DNA of 7,095 bases from Chloroflexota bacterium (GTDB taxonomy: Bacteria > Chloroflexota > Dehalococcoidia > Lucifugimonadales > Lucifugimonadaceae): positions 1 to 7,095 of the forward strand of contig JACPRT010000147.1 of NCBI GenBank assembly GCA_016189845.1. Direction: 5' to 3'. The notes under the pieces were generated by a model. That model made no database searches and was not told the origin of the DNA. It saw nothing but the letters and a program-made list of their open reading frames with translations. This document shows, one piece after another, positions 1 to 5,521 of the stretch (position 1 is its first letter; each line of letters opens with the position of its first letter). The position numbers and the translations under genes are program-made.

Positions 1-7
1 CGACAAA

Positions 8-55
8 CCTCTCCGTGTGGATCATATTGACCTATTAGTCATCATGACTATTATA
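8..55 (-). promoter_or_regulatory. Promoter and ribosome binding site of a minus-strand gene starting just left of the window
   Basis: Read on the minus strand, positions 55-50 spell TATAAT, a perfect -10 box, and positions 14-8 spell GGAGAGG, a strong Shine-Dalgarno sequence. Seven further bases lie before the window edge, so a start codon just outside the window would have ideal spacing. No good -35 box is visible at 16-18 bases upstream of the -10, so the promoter may need an activator, or the call may be wrong. The block is clearly more AT-rich than the coding sequence to its right. On the plus strand the same block also reads as TTGACC (27-32), a 16-base spacer and TATTAT (49-54), so it could be bidirectional. 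A plus-strand transcript would run antisense into the aldo/keto reductase gene. That the downstream gene exists is inference. Confidence 0.5.
33..53. promoter_or_regulatory. 21-base near-perfect palindrome, putative operator
   Basis: The core TAGTCAT-C-ATGACTA (36-50) is a perfect inverted repeat with 7-base arms around one central base. Allowing one mismatched pair (35/51), the symmetry extends to 33-53, so nine of ten pairs match. It overlaps the minus-strand -10 box (50-55) and lies between the plus-strand -35-like and -10-like hexamers. That is the position expected of a repressor operator for a dimeric regulator such as a MarR, TetR or HxlR family protein. The identity of the regulator is not visible; autoregulation by the gene just left of the window is one possibility. 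Confidence 0.45.
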
Positions 56-94
56 GGGAACCATCCCAGTCGATGGCGGCGAGACCATCAGCTA

Positions 95-121
95 CCGCTG
101 AGGCTCGTCTGTCGTCAGCGG
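95..121 (-). terminator. Stem-loop downstream of the aldo/keto reductase gene, possible weak terminator
   Basis: CCGCTGA (95-101) and TCAGCGG (115-121) form a perfect 7-base stem around a 13-base loop. The structure begins 17 bases after the stop codon of the aldo/keto reductase gene and before the promoter-like block at the left edge. There is no T-tract on the minus strand after the stem, so it is not a canonical intrinsic terminator. It may slow transcription or protect the 3' end, or be chance. Confidence 0.25.
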
Positions 122-138
122 GCACCTGCGAACGTTCC

Positions 139-1191
139 TCAACGCATGCGGTTGTTGGAGTTCCAGGGGTCGGCGTTCTTGCCAATCTTCCGCTTGATCG
201 GCTCGGTGATGCGAGCCAGCTCGCGGCTGGTGGCAGAATCCAGTTTCACATCGAGCGTGGGCAGGTTGCGCTTCAGTTCGTCAGGCGTCCGCGCGCCCAC
301 CAGGAATGACATTACGCCCCGGCGTTGACGGATCCATGCGAGCGCCACATTCGCCATAGGCTCGCCCAGGCGGTCGGCGACCTTTTGAATCTTCCGGATC
401 GCCTCGAACGCTTCCTTCTCGCACCCGGGGTCGTCATGGCGCGCCATGGGCCGCTTGTTCGAGAAGAGCCGAGTACGGGCTAACCCCTCGGGCACATCGT
501 CGGCCGACCGGTACCGTCCGGTGAGTAGCCCCTGCGCGAGCGGGCTGTAGCAGATGATGCCGACCTTGTTCTTCGTGCACAGCGGCTTGATCTCGTACTC
601 GATCGCGCGCCATATCAGGCTGTACGGGATCTGATCGGACTCGATATCCGTGAGCCGCACCGCGTGGCCGAGGTCCTGACGGGCGAAGTTGCTAACACCA
701 ATCGCCCGTATCTTGCCAACCTTCTTGAGCCGCTCCAACGCCTCGATCGTTTCCGGGAGAGGAACCTCGCGACCAGAAGAACTGCCGCCAGACCCCATCG
801 CAGCCTTCGCGGCCCGCTGCGGCAACCCAGCTCGGCTGGGCCAGTGAATCTGGTAGAGGTCGATGTAGTCGGTCCCGAGATTGCGGAGGCTCCGCTCGCA
901 CGCCAGCATCACGTCCTCGGCGGCAAGGTGATTGGGGCTCACCTTCGTGGCGATCACCGCCTCGTGGCGCCGGCCCTTCAGCCCCTGGCCCAGGACCCGT
1001 TCCGACTTCCCCTCCTCGTAGCCTTCCGCCGTGTCGAAGAAGTTGATGCCAGCGTCGAGCGCGGCGTGTACCGTGGCGATCGAGTCATTGTCGTCCTGCT
1101 CGCCCCACACAGCCCCGCCGGCGAACGGCCAGCAGCCGAGCGCCATGACGGAGACCTTGATGTCCGTCTTGCCCAGCGGTCGATACTGCAC
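139..1191 (-). CDS. Aldo/keto reductase
   Basis: This 350-residue protein is a cytoplasmic NADPH-type oxidoreductase of the aldo/keto reductase superfamily, a TIM barrel that reduces aldehydes and ketones; the substrate is unknown. The family tetrad is intact: Asp53 (in FFDTAEGY), Tyr58, Lys83 (in ATKVSP) and His116 (in YQIHWPSR). Further family signatures are GVSNFA (165-170), the YSPLAQGLLTG segment near residue 225 and the C-terminal nucleotide-binding stretch FLVGARTPDEL. The ATG at 1191-1189 is supported by GGGGAGG at 1203-1197, five bases upstream, and by the family-typical opening MQYRPLGKT. Between His116 and the next helix there is an extra loop of roughly 20 residues (about 121-142) rich in Gly, Ser and Ala. 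The gene stands alone, 83 bases beyond the hipA remnant, with no clear promoter seen in that gap. The family assignment is firm; the physiological role is not. Confidence 0.95.
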   Translation of the reverse strand: MQYRPLGKTDIKVSVMALGCWPFAGGAVWGEQDDNDSIATVHAALDAGINFFDTAEGYEEGKSERVLGQGLKGRRHEAVIATKVSPNHLAAEDVMLACERSLRNLGTDYIDLYQIHWPSRAGLPQRAAKAAMGSGGSSSGREVPLPETIEALERLKKVGKIRAIGVSNFARQDLGHAVRLTDIESDQIPYSLIWRAIEYEIKPLCTKNKVGIICYSPLAQGLLTGRYRSADDVPEGLARTRLFSNKRPMARHDDPGCEKEAFEAIRKIQKVADRLGEPMANVALAWIRQRRGVMSFLVGARTPDELKRNLPTLDVKLDSATSRELARITEPIKRKIGKNADPWNSNNRMR

Positions 1192-1274
1192 GTGAGCCTC
1201 CCCTGCCCGTCCGGGACCCGTGCAAGTCTAATTCAACGCCAGGCGACCCCTGACCTCGTCGTGAACACCCGGAC

Positions 1275-1982
1275 CTATAGCGGCACAGTTCGCATGTGGG
1301 CGGTAACCGCCTCATGGATGCGCTGTGGCATCGCCCGCAGAGGCTCGTGCGTTGGCCAGAGTTCGCGCACCCTGGCGCCCGTATCACGCGCGGTCTGGAC
1401 GACAAGCCGCACCGGCAGTCCAGCTTTCTCGGCAAACCGCCGGAATCTCTCGAGTCCGACCTCGGCGAATTCCTTAGTGTCGCCGAGTGACAGCGCCAAC
1501 TGGTCGTTCGGGAGGTACGGAATCGTGGCGATGAGATCGTACGCGGGTGCCAGCCTTGGGACTCGGCGATCGGGATAGATAAGCGACCAGTTCTTCAGGT
1601 GGGCATTGGCGTTACCGATCAATGCGTTGAAGACGAGGCGCCGCGTGTATTCCGTGACGCCTTCCTCTCCCGTTTCGAGCCACAGAACTCGTGCGATGTT
1701 TCCATAGCTGGCGCGCAGGTACTTCCGTTGCGGATAGATACCGAAGACCTGCGCGAAATCCTCGATGTGCACGCGCTCGCCGGCACGTGGGCGATCAAAC
1801 CGGGGCACCGCCAGGCTATTACCGAATGCCTCGGGCAGGTCCGGTGGTAGACCTCCGATGTCTTTCGTGGCGACGAGGCGCACGTCCGGAACGTGGATTC
1901 CGACCGCTCGGGCCAGGGTCATCATGGCGTATTCGTTTTCAGGCACGGCCTCGAACCTGGGCGAAGACAGTATCTGGCATAA
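1275..1982 (-). pseudogene. hipA: Truncated HipA-type kinase (C-terminal half only), probably inactive
   Basis: The frame encodes the C-terminal half of a HipA-family serine/threonine kinase, normally the toxin of a type II toxin-antitoxin pair and about 400-440 residues long. From the GTG at 1946 it gives 223 residues containing RFDR (49-52), a VHIEDFAQVFG segment, LIGNANAHLKNWSL (109-122) and APAYD (133-137, metal-binding Asp137). Family-like sequence continues upstream of that GTG: the twelve codons before it read LCQILSSPRFEA, leading into VPENEYAMM as in full-length relatives, until a TAG at 1985-1983. The N-terminal lobe and the nucleotide-binding part are therefore missing. The catalytic Asp of the GNxDxHxKN motif is Asn114 (codon AAT, one transition from GAT). 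No antitoxin (hipB) gene is nearby. The reading frame has no internal stop or frameshift, so decay seems recent, or the fragment may still be made. HipA ancestry is confident; inactivity is inferred. Confidence 0.85.
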
Positions 1983-2003
1983 CTAATACGTGATATTCAC
2001 ACT

Positions 2004-3056
2004 CTATTCCAGCGGCCAGGCGCACACCGTCGCCTTGCCACCCCCCTGCAGGTCGAGGACTGTGCCCGGGTCCCAGAAACCGCGCCGGGCATATGCGAGA
2101 GCCGCGTTGCCTTCGAACAGGCCGTGCCCGGCGACCGTCCGAATCTCGCCGACCGCATGGCCGTCGGACATCAGAGTCGAACCGTAGCTGAGCGGCGCGT
2201 CGGAGCGCACGCCCACGAGCCGCATCCTGACCTTGTCGTAAGTGTCGAGGCGGGCGACCACCTCCTGGCCGATGTAGCAGCCCTTCGTGAAGCTGACCAG
2301 CGGCAGCAGGTTCGCCTCGTGCGGGTTCACTCGGTCGTCGAGCTCGATCCCGTATCCAGGCAGACCGTGCGCGACCCTGTGGGCATCGTACGCAAGAATC
2401 CCCGCGGGCGTTGCGCCAGCATGGGCGAGTGCACGCCATATCTCCGCAGCAAGAGCCGATGAGACGATCAATTCAAGCGTCGGACCGGCAAGCTCGTCGG
2501 TGCGGACCACTTCGACCGGATGCCCGGCGATCGTGACCCTCGCGTGAGCGCCTGCGGCCAATTCCACCTCGGGCAGTCTCGCGGCAGTGGACAGCACTTC
2601 AGCGGCCTTCGGCCCCGCGACGGTGACCTGCGCGGTTTCTGCCGTCACATCCCGGGGCGTCGAGTCTTCGCCAAACGTGTAACGGTCGAGCCATTCCAGG
2701 ACGCGCCCCGCCTGTCCGGAGCCGGCGAGCAGTAGCAAGGGCTGCGACGGCCGTCTGACCACGGTCAGCACATCGATGATCCTGGCGTCGCCCGTGGTGA
2801 TGATCGTCCGACGCGAGTGGCCGTGCGCCATGTCGAGAAGGTCGTTGGTCGAAAGCCTGTGCAGCAGGTCGAGCGCATCCGAGCCGCCATGCTCGATCCG
2901 GGCGAGGTGGCTGCGGTCGAACATCGCCGCGCCTGTCTTGAACGCGCCGTACTCGCGAGACGGGTCGCCAAAATGCAGGGGGAGCCGACGGCCATCACGC
3001 TCGCCGTAGCGGGCGCCAGCTTCCTCGAGCAGGGAGTGAATCGGCGAACCGCTCAT
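2004..3056 (-). CDS. ygfZ: YgfZ/IBA57-type folate-binding Fe-S cluster maturation protein (GcvT-like)
   Basis: This 350-residue protein resembles the aminomethyltransferase fold of GcvT but carries the YgfZ/CAF17/IBA57 signature KGCYIGQE at residues 258-265, with its conserved Cys260, followed by VVARLDTYDKVRMRLVGV. Members bind tetrahydrofolate and help assemble or repair [4Fe-4S] clusters on enzymes such as radical SAM proteins, acting in the cytoplasm. The N-terminal part shows the family's GAAMFDRSHLARIEHGGSDALDLLHRLSTNDLL-type opening (about 42-74; quoted here only as a pattern of FDRSH and LSTND). The frame is open further upstream to 3437, but that stretch only shadows the erpA-like gene. 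The ATG at 3056, 11 bases after the erpA stop with AGGG just before it, is the natural start. Its position right behind an A-type carrier gene supports an Fe-S role, since IBA57 works with ISCA-type carriers. The gene ends 18 bases before the hipA remnant. Confidence 0.9.
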   Translation of the reverse strand: MSGSPIHSLLEEAGARYGERDGRRLPLHFGDPSREYGAFKTGAAMFDRSHLARIEHGGSDALDLLHRLSTNDLLDMAHGHSRRTIITTGDARIIDVLTVVRRPSQPLLLLAGSGQAGRVLEWLDRYTFGEDSTPRDVTAETAQVTVAGPKAAEVLSTAARLPEVELAAGAHARVTIAGHPVEVVRTDELAGPTLELIVSSALAAEIWRALAHAGATPAGILAYDAHRVAHGLPGYGIELDDRVNPHEANLLPLVSFTKGCYIGQEVVARLDTYDKVRMRLVGVRSDAPLSYGSTLMSDGHAVGEIRTVAGHGLFEGNAALAYARRGFWDPGTVLDLQGGGKATVCAWPLE

Positions 3057-3067
3057 CGCCCTGCGAC

Positions 3068-3427
3068 TCAGACCGAGAACGATGTCCCGCAGCCGCAGGT
3101 CTTCTTTGCATTGGGATTCGAGAAGACGAAACCCTTGCCGTTCAGGCCGTCGGAGAAGTCCAGCAATGTGCCAGCCAGGAACACGAACGACTTCTTGGGC
3201 ACGTACAACTCGATGCCCTGGTCCTCGATTACCTTGTCGGTCTCTTCGGGCCCGTCCGCGATATCGAGCACGTACGTAAGGCCCGAGCAGCCCCCACCCT
3301 TTACGGCCACCTTCAGGCCGAATCTCTCCATCGCCCGCTGCCGCGCGAAGTCCTTCACCTTGGCCGCCGCTTTTCCGGTGATGTGGATGGTATTGATCGG
3401 GATCGATTGCTGTACTTCGGTGGTCAT
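3068..3427 (-). CDS. erpA: A-type iron-sulfur cluster carrier protein (ErpA/IscA family)
   Basis: This small cytoplasmic protein (119 residues from ATG) is an A-type carrier, which accepts Fe-S clusters from a scaffold and passes them to target enzymes. The three cluster-ligand cysteines are present: one in KGGGCSGLTYV (Cys47) and the CGCG pair near the C-terminus (Cys111 and Cys113, in KKTCGCGTSFSV). The conserved SNPNA precedes that pair. The length is typical. The ATG at 3427 is preferred because GGAAG lies five or fewer bases upstream; a TTG at 3430 directly before it is an alternative that would add one residue. The gene leads a two-gene minus-strand unit with ygfZ, and is divergent from the adenosyltransferase gene across about 50 bases. 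I cannot separate ErpA from IscA or SufA by eye; the stand-alone context with ygfZ and no iscS/iscU favours ErpA. Confidence 0.92.
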   Translation of the reverse strand: MTTEVQQSIPINTIHITGKAAAKVKDFARQRAMERFGLKVAVKGGGCSGLTYVLDIADGPEETDKVIEDQGIELYVPKKSFVFLAGTLLDFSDGLNGKGFVFSNPNAKKTCGCGTSFSV

Positions 3428-3477
3428 CAACTTCCATTCTACAATGTAGCTTTACCTCGCTCGAAAGTCACGTTCCA
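3428..3477. promoter_or_regulatory. Divergent intergenic promoter region with an 11-base palindrome
   Basis: These 50 bases separate the erpA-like gene (leftward) from the adenosyltransferase gene (rightward). CTACA-A-TGTAG (3439-3449) is a perfect inverted repeat with 5-base arms. It contains TACAAT (3440-3445), a five-of-six match to a -10 box for the rightward gene about 32 bases from its start, but no good -35 is seen at the right distance. Leftward, GTGACT (3471-3466) and TACATT (3448-3443) are 17 bases apart, each matching four of six consensus positions, though this would leave a very short leader. A regulator bound at the palindrome would cover both -10 candidates. Promoter placement is tentative. 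Confidence 0.35.
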
Positions 3478-4110
3478 TTGAAGATCTACACGAAAACTGG
3501 CGACGACGGCAGCACGCGGCTGCTCTTTGGGGGCCGGGTCCCCAAGACCGATCAGCGGGCGGTCGCCTACGGGACCGTCGACGAAGCCATCTCGGCGATG
3601 GCGCTGGCCCGGGCGCTTTCCCAGGACGAATGGGCGCGCGCGCAACTCTACGGTACCCAGCGCGACCTCTTCACCGTCGCTGCAGAACTCGCCACCGACA
3701 CCGAGCACTATCCGAAATTCAGGGAGATCTACAAGCCGGTCACGCCCGAGATGACCACCCGGATCGAGCGGGCAATCGACGAGATCGACGCCCACATAAA
3801 GCTGCCGCGCGCATTCATCATCCCGGGCGCGTCGCCCGCCTCGGCCGCGATGGACGTTGCCCGGACGGTGGTGCGCCGAGCGGAACGGGAGATCGTGGCG
3901 CTGGACCGATCAGGCGGGCTGAGCAACCGGGAGATCCTGCGATTCGTCAACCGGTGTTCCGATTTCCTGTTTATGCTGGCCCGCTTCGAAGACCGCTCGC
4001 TTGCGTACGAGGAGGTCACCGACACCAGGGTCGAACGGTCGTCGGGACAAGCCAAGTCGGGACAAACCGGTCCGGGACAAGCCGGGTCGGCCGGCCAGGC
4101 GGGATCGTGA
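3478..4110 (+). CDS. pduO: PduO-type cob(I)alamin adenosyltransferase
   Basis: The enzyme transfers the 5'-deoxyadenosyl group of ATP to cob(I)alamin, giving adenosylcobalamin. It has the PduO/MMAB family opening MKIYTKTGDDGSTRLLFGG, the YGTVDE segment (31-36), the RRAER motif (133-137) and NRCSDFLFMLAR (158-169, usually NRLSD). The start is a TTG at 3478. No ATG or GTG in frame lies nearby upstream, and the family-typical MKIYTKTGD begins exactly there; the ribosome binding site is weak. At 210 residues it is slightly longer than usual because of a repetitive Gly/Gln/Ser tail (189-210). Its TGA overlaps the GTG of hisH by four bases, so it is the apparent first gene of the his-containing run. 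That pairing is unusual, because B12 cofactor activation has no direct role in histidine synthesis. Family and function are confident; symbols such as cobO-type or atr are also used for this family. Confidence 0.92.
   Translation: MKIYTKTGDDGSTRLLFGGRVPKTDQRAVAYGTVDEAISAMALARALSQDEWARAQLYGTQRDLFTVAAELATDTEHYPKFREIYKPVTPEMTTRIERAIDEIDAHIKLPRAFIIPGASPASAAMDVARTVVRRAEREIVALDRSGGLSNREILRFVNRCSDFLFMLARFEDRSLAYEEVTDTRVERSSGQAKSGQTGPGQAGSAGQAGS
4041..4085 (+). repeat. In-frame 15-base tandem repeat in the adenosyltransferase tail
   Basis: The octamer CGGGACAA recurs at 4043-4050, 4058-4065 and 4073-4080, exactly 15 bases apart. The three units are GTCGGGACAAGCCAA, GTCGGGACAAACCGG and TCCGGGACAAGCCGG; a degenerate fourth follows to about 4100. 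Because 15 is divisible by three, the array stays in frame and encodes the pentapeptides SGQAK, SGQTG and PGQAG, then SAGQAGS. It lies beyond the conserved adenosyltransferase fold and ends just before the overlap with hisH. Confidence 0.85.
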
Positions 4111-4784
4111 CAACCAGGACCAATATCGTCGTCATCGACCACCGGGCGGCCAACATCCACAGCGTTGCGAAGGCGCTGGCCCGCTTCGGCGTCGAGCCAT
4201 GTGTGTCCAACAGCGCCGCCGACCTGGCGAGAGCCGACGGCGCTGTGCTGCCAGGCGTCGGCGCAATCGACGCCGCCATGCGAAATCTCGAACGACTCGG
4301 GCTCGTGGAGCCGATCCGCGAGTTCGTCGCCTCGGGCAGGCCGCTTCTGGGCGTTTGCCTGGGCATGCAGCTGCTCTTCCCCAGGTCCGAAGAGGGCGAC
4401 CTGCCTGGCCTCGGCCTGGTCGATGGCGCTGTCGTTCGCTTCGCCGATGATGTCCCCGATCCGACCGGCCAGGGGCGCCTGAAGGTGCCGCACATGGGTT
4501 GGAATTCGGTGAATTTCACGGACGCCGCCCGCAAGCACCCGGTCTTCCAAAGAGTGCCCCAGGGCTCCTATTTCTATTTCGTGCACAGCTACTATTGCCG
4601 GCCTGCCCGCGACGCGGACATTGCAGCCACGACCGGCTATGGCATCGATTTCTGCTCGGCGGTAATCAAGGGAGAGATCGTCGCGACGCAGTTCCACCCC
4701 GAGAAAAGCGGGGTGGTGGGCCTCCGCATCTACGAGAACTTCGTCAAATACGTCGGCGAGCGGTCGACGGCGCGGTCCCACTGA
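4107..4784 (+). CDS. hisH: Imidazole glycerol phosphate synthase, glutamine amidotransferase subunit
   Basis: HisH hydrolyses glutamine and channels ammonia to HisF, which forms imidazole glycerol phosphate and AICAR in histidine synthesis. The class I amidotransferase triad is complete: Cys84 in LLGVCLGMQLLF, and His197 and Glu199 in QFHPEKSG. LPGVGA (48-53) matches the family's oxyanion-region strand, and KVPHMGWN (126-133) is also typical. The start is a GTG at 4107 that overlaps the preceding TGA (GTGA junction), with a G-rich GGCGGG stretch just upstream as ribosome binding site. At 225 residues it is a little longer than the usual 200-215. One oddity is the N-terminal family motif DYGxGN, which here reads DHRAAN (11-16). 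The partner HisF is encoded 1.4 kb downstream, after hisA and a methyltransferase gene. Confidence 0.96.
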   Translation: MTTRTNIVVIDHRAANIHSVAKALARFGVEPCVSNSAADLARADGAVLPGVGAIDAAMRNLERLGLVEPIREFVASGRPLLGVCLGMQLLFPRSEEGDLPGLGLVDGAVVRFADDVPDPTGQGRLKVPHMGWNSVNFTDAARKHPVFQRVPQGSYFYFVHSYYCRPARDADIAATTGYGIDFCSAVIKGEIVATQFHPEKSGVVGLRIYENFVKYVGERSTARSH

Positions 4785-4792
4785 GCCAGTCC

Positions 4793-5521
4793 ATGCAAGT
4801 CATACCTGCCATCGACCTGCGTGACGGGCGGTGCGTCCGCCTGTACCAGGGTGACTATTCGAAGGAGACCGTGTTCTCCGACGATCCCGTGGCGGTCGCC
4901 GGAAAGTGGCGAGATGCTGGCGCCAGAAGGCTCCACGTCGTGGACCTCGACGGCGCCCGCTCCGGCGTACGGACCAATGCGACGGCTGTCGCCCGGATCG
5001 CAGCCGGGGTGGACGTACCCGTGCAGGTGAGCGGCGGTATCAGGTCGGCGAATGCAGCCGCCGAGGTGCTTCGACTGGGCGTCGACCGTGTGATTTTCGG
5101 AACGGCGGCCGTGGAGGCGCCCGACGAGGTCCACAACGCCGTCCTCAAGTTCGGACGCGAACGTGTGGTGGTCGGGATCGATGCCCGCGACGGACTGGTT
5201 GCGACGCACGGGTGGACCAAAGGCACGACCGTACCCGCCGTCGACCTCATGCGGAAGATGGTGGAGCTCGGCGTCGCCAGGTTCATGTACACCGACATCT
5301 CGAGGGACGGCACGTTCGCCCACCCCAATCTGGACGCAATCGCCGCTATACTTGAATCAATAGACAGGCCCATCATCGCAGCCGGCGGCATCGCGGACGT
5401 GTCCGACCTCGTGGCTCTCGCCCGTCTTGGCGTCGAAGCCGCAGTGTGCGGCAAAGCTATCTATACCGGTGCCATAGATCTCGCGGATGCAATCCGGCGA
5501 GTTGCGGAGATTCAAAGCTAA
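4793..5521 (+). CDS. hisA: Phosphoribosylformimino-5-aminoimidazole carboxamide ribotide isomerase
   Basis: HisA is the TIM-barrel isomerase that converts ProFAR to PRFAR, the substrate of HisH-HisF. The 242 residues match the family's normal length. Asp8 (IPAIDLRDGRCVRL) is the expected general base and Asp168 (YTDISRDGT) the expected general acid. The two phosphate-binding half-barrel loops are visible as QVSGGIRS (78-85) and AAGGIAD (196-202). The start ATG at 4793 is eight bases after the hisH stop and begins the canonical MQVIPAIDL. Its TAA shares one base with the ATG of the following methyltransferase gene, implying translational coupling. A dual HisA/TrpF (PriA) role cannot be excluded without knowing whether trpF exists elsewhere, but the sequence reads as ordinary HisA. 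Confidence 0.96.
   Translation: MQVIPAIDLRDGRCVRLYQGDYSKETVFSDDPVAVAGKWRDAGARRLHVVDLDGARSGVRTNATAVARIAAGVDVPVQVSGGIRSANAAAEVLRLGVDRVIFGTAAVEAPDEVHNAVLKFGRERVVVGIDARDGLVATHGWTKGTTVPAVDLMRKMVELGVARFMYTDISRDGTFAHPNLDAIAAILESIDRPIIAAGGIADVSDLVALARLGVEAAVCGKAIYTGAIDLADAIRRVAEIQS

Noticed and set aside
1192..1274. Possible promoter or terminator between the hipA remnant and the aldo/keto reductase gene
   Set aside because: Apart from the GGGGAGG ribosome binding site at 1203-1197, I found no paired -35/-10 hexamers at usable spacing and no stem followed by a T-tract.
664..1578. Long plus-strand open frame of 304 codons opposite the aldo/keto reductase and hipA remnant
   Set aside because: It reads as an antisense shadow of GC-rich coding sequence, has no recognisable motif, and spans two clearly assigned minus-strand genes.
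1275..1982. The hipA remnant as a genuine short HipT-type kinase of a three-gene HipBST system
   Set aside because: HipT is longer (about 335 residues) and keeps its nucleotide-binding region and catalytic Asp. Here both are missing, and no hipB or hipS gene is adjacent.
1990..2000. GTGA-TAT-TCAC inverted repeat as a CRP-like site
   Set aside because: The half-sites are only three bases apart, whereas CRP sites have six bases between TGTGA and TCACA. It lies between two same-strand genes and has no promoter next to it.
3057..3437. N-terminal extension of the ygfZ reading frame to 3437
   Set aside because: The extra 127 residues lie antiphase over the erpA-like gene, are rich in Arg and Gly, and show no family similarity. 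The ATG at 3056 gives the normal family length.
3729..4781. Long minus-strand open frame of 350 codons opposite the adenosyltransferase and hisH genes
   Set aside because: Both plus-strand genes are firmly identified by catalytic motifs. The antisense frame has biased composition and no family features.
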